Shown: piece by piece, positions 7,187 through 12,366 of the stretch
Layout of the letters: each line of letters starts with the position of its first letter
Numbering within the stretch: position 1 is the stretch's first letter
DNA from: Desulfobacca acetoxidans
GTDB taxonomy: Bacteria > Desulfobacterota > Desulfobaccia > Desulfobaccales > 0-14-0-80-60-11
Assembly (NCBI GenBank): GCA_022736495.1
Contig: DZCR01000012.1
Coordinates: forward strand, 1 to 12,366
Length of the DNA stretch: 12,366 nt
Reading direction: 5' to 3'
Translations under genes and position numbers: made by a program
The notes under the pieces: generated by a model
What the model was told of the DNA's origin: nothing
Database searches by the model: none
Seen by the model: only the letters and a program-made list of their open reading frames with translations

Positions 7187-8563
7187 CTAAAGTTCGATGC
7201 CATACTTTTCCAGGCGGTAAATCAGGGTGGGTCTGGAGATGCCTAGGAACTTGGCCGCCCGGGTCCGGTTGCCATTGCTCAACTCCAGGGCCTGAATGAT
7301 CAGGTTTTTGATCAGCTCCTCAAGGTTCAGACCCGTTGCGGGAAGCTTCATACCCGGTGCAACCGCGGCCTCGAGGCTGTTCTCCGGCTGAGCCAAGCCC
7401 AAGAAGGTGAGGTGGCCCAGTTGGATTTCCTCGCCCTCTTCCATCAGGGTCACCCGCTCAATGGTATTCCTTAGTTCTCGGACGTTACCCCGCCAGGGGT
7501 AATCCAGCAAGATTTGTCGGGCGGCTGGGGAGATGCCGCGAAAATTTTTGCCGAATTTTTCATTGAAGCGGTTCATAAAGAACAGGGACAGCGGGATGAT
7601 GTCAACTTGGCGCTCCTTGAGGGGCGGGATGGTTATTTTGGCCACATTTAACCGGTAATAGAGGTCCTCGCGAAAGCGGTCGGCCTTACATTCCAACTCC
7701 AGGCTCTTGTTGGTGGCGGCGATGATGCGGATGTCCACTTTTCTTTTTTGGGTGCCGCCCACCGGAAAGAATTCCTTTTCCTCGAGGACCCGCAGCAGCT
7801 TCACCTGGAAAGCAGGCGAAAGTTCACTGATTTCATCCAGGAGCAAGGTCCCGCCGTCAGCCATTTCCAGCTTGCCCTTCTTACCTTCCTGGAGGCCGCC
7901 GGTGAAGGTCCCCCGTTCGTAACCGAACAGTTCGCTTTCCACCAGGTCCTTACTGATGGCCCCGCAATTAATGACCACAAAAGGCTTATTGAAGCGGGCG
8001 CTGCGGCTTTGGATGGTCCTGGCGATCACTTCCTTGCCGACTCCGGTCTCCCCCTCAATGAGCACCGTGATGTCGTACTTGGCCACTTTGTTAGCAAACT
8101 CGATGGCCTTCTTGATGGCCGGGCTTTCGCCGATGATATTGCCGACATTGAATTCCTTGAGATAATTCTTGCGCAGTTCCTCCACTTCCTTTTTGAGTTT
8201 CAGATTCTCCAGGGCCTTTTCGACAATAATTTCCAGCTCTTCAATTTCCAGGGGTTTCACCAGGTAATCATAGGCCCCCATTTTCATGGAGGTGATGACC
8301 GTTTTAATATCTTCATAGGCCGTCATCATGATCACCAGGAGGTCCCGCTCCAAGGCCCTGATTTGTTTCAGCGTCTCTATGCCGTCCTGGCCGGGAAGGC
8401 GGACATCCAGGAGCACCAGGTCCACAGAATTCTGCCGGAGCAAGTCAAGGGCATCCTCTCCCCTCCCCACCACGAGGGTGTCGTACTTTTCAGAAAGGAC
8501 ATTCTTGAGAGAATTCTGGAGCAGCTTGTCGTCGTCGACTATCAGGATCTTATAGCGGTACAT
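7187..8563 (-). CDS. Sigma-54-dependent NtrC-family response regulator
   Basis: 458 residues in three domains. The receiver domain (about 4-118) has acidic pocket D10-D12, phosphoacceptor D53 (LVLLDVRLPG), T81 and K103. The sigma-54 AAA+ domain (about 140-370) has Walker A GETGVGKE at 171-178 and Walker B LLLDEISE at 240-247. The sigma-54 contact loop is GTFTGG (218-223) instead of the usual GAFTGA, but it keeps the key Phe-Thr-Gly. The Fis-type helix-turn-helix (about 420-456) has NGNRTRAAKFLGISRPTLIYRL. The protein is a cytoplasmic transcription activator acting with sigma-54 RNA polymerase. The start overlaps the end of the kinase gene by 14 bp, which indicates translational coupling and a cognate pair. 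A good sigma-54 promoter 1.3 kb beyond the kinase (12035-12050) is its most likely target in this window. Confidence 0.93.
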   Translation of the reverse strand: MYRYKILIVDDDKLLQNSLKNVLSEKYDTLVVGRGEDALDLLRQNSVDLVLLDVRLPGQDGIETLKQIRALERDLLVIMMTAYEDIKTVITSMKMGAYDYLVKPLEIEELEIIVEKALENLKLKKEVEELRKNYLKEFNVGNIIGESPAIKKAIEFANKVAKYDITVLIEGETGVGKEVIARTIQSRSARFNKPFVVINCGAISKDLVESELFGYERGTFTGGLQEGKKGKLEMADGGTLLLDEISELSPAFQVKLLRVLEEKEFFPVGGTQKRKVDIRIIAATNKSLELECKADRFREDLYYRLNVAKITIPPLKERQVDIIPLSLFFMNRFNEKFGKNFRGISPAARQILLDYPWRGNVRELRNTIERVTLMEEGEEIQLGHLTFLGLAQPENSLEAAVAPGMKLPATGLNLEELIKNLIIQALELSNGNRTRAAKFLGISRPTLIYRLEKYGIEL

Positions 8564-10685
8564 TTAGTCCCCCGACCGGGTGGGTAGGAAAGCTCAGAAT
8601 AAAGGTGGTCCCCCGGTTCTCCTCGCTGACCACGTTTATGGTGGCGTGGTGCTGTTCCAGGATCTTATGCACAATGGACAGGCCCAGCCCGGTGCCTTCC
8701 GGCGTGGTGGTGAAAAAGGGATCGAAGATCTTGGAGAGGTTGCACTGCGGGATGCCGCAGCCGGTGTCCGTAATATGCAAGGCCAACTGACGCCATTTTT
8801 TTTGATCTGCGCCGATGGTGCTTTTGATCTTGATACTGCCCCCGTCGGACATGGCTTCCAGCGCATTGAGCAACAAATTGACGAAGACCTGCTGGATCAA
8901 ATGCTCGTCAAACACGACCTCAGGGAGGGTCTCCGCCAGGTCCAGCTTCACTTCGATTCTCTTCTTCTTGAGTTGGGAATCCAGCAAAGAAATGGAATTC
9001 CGCAAAACCCGGGCAATGGAGTCTCTCTTGAGCGCGGGGGTTGAGGGCTTGGCAAAATCCAGCATCCCCTTGACCAGGCTGTTGATCCGGTCGATGCCTT
9101 CCAGGGTATCGTAGCCAATATTCTTAGTGGCGTCGTCCAAGGCCAGTTTTTTTGAGAGTATCTGGACATTTAAGCTGATGCTGGCCAGGGGATTCCTGAT
9201 TTCGTGGGCGATGCCAGCCGATAGCTGGCCAATGGAGGTTAGCCGATCCATCCTCCTGATCAACTCCTCGGTTCTTTTGCTCTCGGTCAGGTCCCGGACG
9301 CTGAATACCACGCCGATCAGATTGCCTTGATGGTCCAGCAGCCAGGAAGAGGTGATGCCTAAGGTCAGTTGGCTGCCGTCTTTCCGGCTCTTGCGGATCT
9401 CCTTGTCAATCAGATCGCCCTGATCGATAGCAAGATCAACAAGCTGGACTATTTCTTCTCCAAAAAAGTCAGTAACCTTTTGGCCGAGAACATTTTTTCT
9501 TTTCAGGCGGAATAATTCCTCCGTCCTTCTATTGATGGAAGTGATCTCCTTTTTCATGTTAACGACAATGACGCTGTTGGGAGAGCTTTCCAGGATATTC
9601 TCCCGGAAGTTCCGCTCCGTCATGACCTGGCCATAGAGCCTGGCGTATTTGATCAGGCTGGCGGTGTGTCCGGCGTAAATCATCAACAATTTCAAGTCAT
9701 CCTCGGAAAAGGCCGCCTTGTTGACGCTATCGACATTCAGGACGCCCAAGACCTTGTTTTCACTGATCAGAGGCACGGCCAGTTCCGACTTGACCCCTTT
9801 GATGGCTTCCATGTAACGAGGTTCCTGGCTCACGTCCCGCACCAACAGGGGGACCCCGTTGGCCGCGACCCAGCCAGCGATGCCCTCGCCCACTTTCAAC
9901 TTGAACCAGGCGGTATCCAGCCCCTCGTAGCTGATTTGGGAAGCGATGCGTAGATGCTTGTTGTCGTTATCCACCAGGAGCAGGGCGCAACTGGAGGCCT
10001 TGGTGATTTTCATGGCACTGGCGCTGATGACATTGAGAAGTTTGTTGAGATTAAAGGTGGAACTGGTTTCCCGGCTAATTTCTTGCAGGGCCAGCAGTTG
10101 CTGGATCTTTCTTTGATTCTGCTCCTGCAGCCGCGCATTTTCGATGATGATGCTGGCCTGGTTGGCAAAAGTGGAGAAGGAATCGATATCCTTTTTGGTC
10201 AGGTTCAATTTCTGGTCGCGGCGGTCGGCCACGATCAGGCCGATGGTGGCCTTCTTGATTTTCAAGGGCACGATGATGGTGGCCAGTCGCTTCATGTTCT
10301 TGATGATCTTGAGGTCCAGGGGGGTGGCCCGGAGATCGTTCACCATATCCCGGGAATAGATGGTTTTGCCATAGCGTGCCACCTTGGTGTCCATGCAGTC
10401 ATGGTCCGCCAGACGATAAGGCTTGGTCAGGGCCCGCTCCGTTTCCTCGGGACTGAAGCCGATAAGGTATTTGCATTCCAACAGGCACCTGTCCTTATCG
10501 GTGAGAAAGATGCCGACCCTGCTAAAGCCGAAAACCTGGGAGGTCTCTTTGACGATGCAGGTCAATATCTTGTCCAGGGAAATAGGGCGGATCAGCAGAC
10601 TGCTGATTTTATGTATCGAGGAAAGGAGCCTTTCCTTGGTTTTTAACTCACTCAGACAATGAATTGCGCTTAGTTTCTTGGACAT
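8550..10685 (-). CDS. Soluble sensor histidine kinase (GAF-GAF-PAS-HisKA-HATPase)
   Basis: 711 residues with no membrane segment or signal peptide, so it senses a cytoplasmic signal. Domains are GAF 1 (about 30-185), a helical linker (185-200), GAF 2 (about 212-350), PAS (about 360-470), HisKA with H494 in SAGIAHEIRNPL, and HATPase (about 590-700). The ATPase shows the N box (FVNLLLNALEAM, N607), G1 (TDTGCGIP, 639-646), F box (IFDPFFTT) and G2 (GTGLGLSIVHKI). The start ATG follows AAGGTGA on this strand at good distance. It overlaps the regulator gene by 14 bp. GAF and PAS domains may bind a small metabolite such as an aromatic or acyl-CoA intermediate, but nothing in the sequence names the ligand. 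An IS1595 element begins 36 bp upstream of the start codon, so the natural promoter is likely displaced. Confidence 0.93.
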   Translation of the reverse strand: MSKKLSAIHCLSELKTKERLLSSIHKISSLLIRPISLDKILTCIVKETSQVFGFSRVGIFLTDKDRCLLECKYLIGFSPEETERALTKPYRLADHDCMDTKVARYGKTIYSRDMVNDLRATPLDLKIIKNMKRLATIIVPLKIKKATIGLIVADRRDQKLNLTKKDIDSFSTFANQASIIIENARLQEQNQRKIQQLLALQEISRETSSTFNLNKLLNVISASAMKITKASSCALLLVDNDNKHLRIASQISYEGLDTAWFKLKVGEGIAGWVAANGVPLLVRDVSQEPRYMEAIKGVKSELAVPLISENKVLGVLNVDSVNKAAFSEDDLKLLMIYAGHTASLIKYARLYGQVMTERNFRENILESSPNSVIVVNMKKEITSINRRTEELFRLKRKNVLGQKVTDFFGEEIVQLVDLAIDQGDLIDKEIRKSRKDGSQLTLGITSSWLLDHQGNLIGVVFSVRDLTESKRTEELIRRMDRLTSIGQLSAGIAHEIRNPLASISLNVQILSKKLALDDATKNIGYDTLEGIDRINSLVKGMLDFAKPSTPALKRDSIARVLRNSISLLDSQLKKKRIEVKLDLAETLPEVVFDEHLIQQVFVNLLLNALEAMSDGGSIKIKSTIGADQKKWRQLALHITDTGCGIPQCNLSKIFDPFFTTTPEGTGLGLSIVHKILEQHHATINVVSEENRGTTFILSFPTHPVGGLNVPL

Positions 10686-10721
10686 GGCGTCACCTTGCCG
10701 CCGATTAAGGCAAAAACTTAA

Positions 10722-10745
10722 TAGGCGTATCCGCTTGACTCAAGT
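10722..10745 (+). repeat. IS1595 terminal inverted repeat, left end
   Basis: It begins TAGGCGTATCC and ends GCTTGACTCAAGT. It matches the reverse complement of 11713-11736 at 23 of 24 positions; the mismatch is the sixth base (G here, A at the other end). It lies on the kinase-proximal side. Confidence 0.9.
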
Positions 10746-10768
10746 ATGTACAATATATGGTATCTCAA

Positions 10769-11686
10769 CTAGAGGAGTTTACCCCCGCGAATTTCATCTC
10801 CAGATACAGGAGCAATAGAGACTAGGTGCTGAACCAGGCGGAAAAACAGCTTTCCGCGAGAGTAAGATTTTCTTCGATTATATCGGAAAGTAAATTCGTC
10901 CAAGTAATAATCCAAATGGGAAGGGCGGACCGCTCCTCGATGTGTGCCGAGCAACCATCTCTTCAAGAGGGATGCCCCGCGGTTTACCAATGGCAAGAGG
11001 TTCTCTCCGACATCAGCAGACTTACGGATAATGGTATGCTCATACCCCTCCATAGGCAGGCGCCTATAGCCTCCCCAGGCATCAGTCCGCACCCGACTGC
11101 CGGGTTCCACACTCTCTTTGACGGCCATCATCACACTATCCGCCGAGGCATCGGGAATTCGTTTCAGGCGTATGCGCCCGATCTTCTTCCCTTTAACTTC
11201 AACGGCAATCAGCACCAGGGCTTTTCCTGCGGCGCCTCGGCCTCTTTTTCCCGGTCGCTCGCCGCCAATATAAGTCTCATCTACTTCTACGGCGCCGGAA
11301 AGACGTTCTCGACCGGATCGCACCATGGCCACGCGCAGTTTATGAAGCCAAATCCAAATAGTTTCGTACCTTTTAAAACCCAGCACTCTCTGGAGTCCTT
11401 TAGCGCTGACTCCATTTTTTTGACCAACTGTATACCAGATAGCCCGGAACCAGATCTGCAGAGGTTTTCTGGTATCTTGAAAGATAGTGCCAGCGATGAG
11501 AGAGGTCTCATAACCGCAATCAGCGCAATGGAACAATTTACGCTTGGTTAGCCAAGCCTTATGATTTTTACAACGAGGACACCTAAAACCATCGGGCCAT
11601 CGGAGTGTTGATATATATTGTAAGCATGCCTCCTCGGATGAAAATTGTCTCTCAAATTCCATTAAATTCATGGGGTAATCTTCCAT
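10769..11686 (-). CDS. IS1595-family transposase
   Basis: 305 residues. The N-terminal zinc ribbon has C36, C39, C54 and C57 (CPRC and CADC). The ISXO2-like DDE domain follows, with D136 in VDETYIGGERPGKRGRG, D202 in TDAWGGY and a likely third acidic residue E264 in YLDEFTFRYNRR. The segment LLKRWLLGTH (240-249) is typical of the family. The frame is intact and full length, so the enzyme is probably functional. The start could be the ATG at 11686 or the one five codons later at 11671 (MNLMEFERQF). The latter fits family N-termini and has a GGAAG upstream. The gene points toward the kinase gene, and no strong terminator is evident between its stop and the kinase start, so read-through is possible. 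Confidence 0.93.
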   Translation of the reverse strand: MEDYPMNLMEFERQFSSEEACLQYISTLRWPDGFRCPRCKNHKAWLTKRKLFHCADCGYETSLIAGTIFQDTRKPLQIWFRAIWYTVGQKNGVSAKGLQRVLGFKRYETIWIWLHKLRVAMVRSGRERLSGAVEVDETYIGGERPGKRGRGAAGKALVLIAVEVKGKKIGRIRLKRIPDASADSVMMAVKESVEPGSRVRTDAWGGYRRLPMEGYEHTIIRKSADVGENLLPLVNRGASLLKRWLLGTHRGAVRPSHLDYYLDEFTFRYNRRKSYSRGKLFFRLVQHLVSIAPVSGDEIRGGKLL

Positions 11687-11712
11687 GCCTGCGAATTCTA
11701 TATGTTGTGGTG

Positions 11713-11736
11713 ACTTGAGTCAAGCGGATATGCCTA
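11713..11736 (-). repeat. IS1595 terminal inverted repeat, right end
   Basis: On the - strand it begins TAGGCATATCC and ends GCTTGACTCAAGT, pairing with 10722-10745 with one mismatch. It lies upstream of the transposase start. Confidence 0.9.
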
Positions 11737-11851
11737 AAACATTTTTATAATATAAAATAAATCCTCTCTAACCTCAAACGCTTGCCTGGAGGCACGTTGG
11801 AGGAACCTTGGGGACTCCCTCCCCTACCCGCGGGCACTGTCTCAAATGCTA

Positions 11852-11873
11852 CAGAGGTGAAGCTAATCCTCTG
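11852..11873. promoter_or_regulatory. Dyad CAGAGG-N10-CCTCTG, possible activator site
   Basis: This perfect 6-bp inverted repeat with a 10-bp spacer is centred about 200 bp upstream of the predicted thiolase transcription start. That is within the range where NtrC-type activators bind. The assignment rests only on symmetry and position. It could equally be an RNA hairpin or chance. Confidence 0.3.
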
Positions 11874-12034
11874 GCTCGCATAACTTGCGGTAATTTCTAC
11901 TTTTATCACCAACCTGAAAGGCTGTTCGGCCCTCGGGGAAAAAAATACAGCATTTGCTAGACCAGACTCCCGACCCAACTTTCCCGTGTGAGATATTTAT
12001 TTGAATTTTCAGTTAATTAGCCAAAGCAACCCGG

Positions 12035-12050
12035 TGGTACAGCCCTTGCA
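12035..12050 (+). promoter_or_regulatory. Sigma-54 (-24/-12) promoter for the thiolase gene
   Basis: TGGTAC-N5-TTGCA has one mismatch to the consensus TGGCAC-N5-TTGCA and the obligatory GG-N10-GC spacing (GG at 12036-12037, GC at 12048-12049). Transcription should start near 12061, giving a leader of about 84 nt before the ATG at 12145. A sigma-54 activator and its kinase are encoded nearby on the other strand, which makes this site likely to be functional. Confidence 0.72.
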
Positions 12051-12144
12051 ACATCTGGTAGAAGCTGGCCCCACGGGCTGAGTGAAAATTTGGCCGGCCG
12101 CTGAGGCTGAGACGCATCGCCGGGCAGACGTGAGAGGAAAAATT

Positions 12145-12366
12145 ATGAGAGAAGTAGCGGTGCTGGGTGTGGGAATGACCAAGTTTGGGCCGTCCAGCTT
12201 AAGCCTCAAAGAACTTTTTGCCGAGGCGGCCCTGGAGGCCATTCAGGAATCAAATCTGACCGTGAAGGACATTCAGGCGCTGGTCATTGGCAATGTCCTG
12301 GGTGATTTTGCCGAAGGCCAGATGAACCTGGCCTCCTTTCTGGCCGACGAGATCGGCTTGGGGGCT
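12145..12366 (+). CDS. Thiolase (SCP-x type acyl-CoA acyltransferase), N-terminal part, cut by the window end
   Basis: The first 74 residues begin MREVAVLGVGMTKFG, the characteristic start of SCP-x/acetyl-CoA acetyltransferase-like thiolases. The usual helical segment SLKELFAEAALEAIQES and the strand DIQALVIGNVLG follow. GAGAGGAA at 12132-12139 is the ribosome site. The catalytic Cys and the His/Cys pair lie beyond the window. Full members have about 380-400 residues and cleave 3-oxoacyl-CoA. They are frequently encoded beside a DUF35 zinc-ribbon/OB-fold protein, as in the benzoylsuccinyl-CoA thiolase BbsAB. The gene is expected to be driven by the sigma-54 promoter at 12035-12050. With the class III CoA-transferase pair it suggests a beta-oxidation-like pathway, by inference. 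Confidence 0.85.
   Translation, partial: MREVAVLGVGMTKFGPSSLSLKELFAEAALEAIQESNLTVKDIQALVIGNVLGDFAEGQMNLASFLADEIGLGA

Larger units (their letters stand above)
10722..11736 (-). mobile_element. IS1595-family insertion sequence, apparently intact
   Basis: About 1015 bp bounded by 24-bp terminal inverted repeats with one mismatch and carrying one full-length transposase on the - strand. Family length and organisation fit IS1595 (around 1 kb, one gene). If the ends are taken at the GG dinucleotides, the element is 10724-11734. No clean 8-bp direct repeat flanks either boundary: AAACTTAA on the left against AAACATTT on the right match at 5 of 8 bases. The target duplication has therefore decayed, or the insertion arose by recombination. 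The good repeats and open transposase suggest a fairly recent arrival. Confidence 0.9.
11737..12144. other. 408-bp gene-free regulatory stretch before the thiolase gene
   Basis: Open frames here (for example on the - strand at 11745-11978) lack family features and ribosome sites, and I treat them as non-coding. The left end is AT-rich. Small hairpins are visible: GGGGA/TCCCC (11810-11814 and 11820-11824) and CAGAGG/CCTCTG (11852-11857 and 11868-11873). A sigma-54 promoter lies at 12035-12050. Without the IS, the kinase and thiolase starts would be about 445 bp apart and divergent, so this was probably their shared control region. Confidence 0.55.

Noticed and set aside
10826..11551. 241-codon open frame on the + strand within the IS
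   Set aside because: It is antisense to a complete IS1595 transposase with zinc ribbon and DDE motifs, and resembles no known protein.
12009..12242. 77-codon open frame on the - strand overlapping the sigma-54 promoter and the thiolase start
   Set aside because: It has no recognisable family and is opposite the thiolase N-terminus, which is clearly coding on the + strand.

Overview
The window looks like chromosomal DNA of an anaerobic deltaproteobacterium (Desulfobacterota type). Three things suggest this: a 4-hydroxybutyryl-CoA dehydratase-type Fe-S/flavin enzyme, stacked acyl-CoA metabolism genes with strong AAGGAGG-type ribosome sites, and a soluble GAF-GAF-PAS kinase paired with a sigma-54 activator. 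This assignment is inferred from gene style, not from a marker gene. There is no RNA gene, CRISPR array or replication origin that I can see.

Left part (180-6512, + strand): five genes of CoA-thioester metabolism. Two consecutive class III (CaiB/BaiF) CoA-transferase subunits come first. The first keeps the catalytic Asp and the second has Trp in its place, an arrangement like the heteromeric benzylsuccinate CoA-transferase BbsEF. After a 263-bp gap holding a nested palindromic repeat comes a class I (glutaconate type) CoA-transferase A/B pair with the catalytic Glu present. Last is an AbfD-family protein that keeps the presumed cluster ligands but differs at two residues reported as important in true 4-hydroxybutyryl-CoA dehydratase. 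Together they suggest activation and unusual dehydration or isomerisation of an organic acid as its CoA ester. The substrate cannot be read from the sequence.

Middle (6519-7186): a decayed IS630-type remnant. It starts 6 bp after the AbfD-like gene, has an in-frame TAG, and lacks the 3' half of its transposase.

Right part (7187-10685, - strand): a histidine kinase gene followed by a sigma-54-dependent NtrC-family response regulator gene, overlapping by 14 bp. Immediately upstream of the kinase lies an apparently intact IS1595-family insertion sequence (10722-11736) with 24-bp terminal inverted repeats (one mismatch), transcribed in the same direction as the kinase.

Right edge (11737-12366): a 408-bp gene-free stretch holds a near-consensus sigma-54 promoter (-24/-12 at 12035-12050) reading into a thiolase (SCP-x type) gene cut by the window end. 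The simplest model is that the two-component system activates this promoter, and that the IS has separated the kinase gene from its original upstream region. CoA-transferases, AbfD-like enzyme and thiolase could then form one catabolic island for an anaerobic acid or hydrocarbon-derived substrate, with regulation visible only on the thiolase side.
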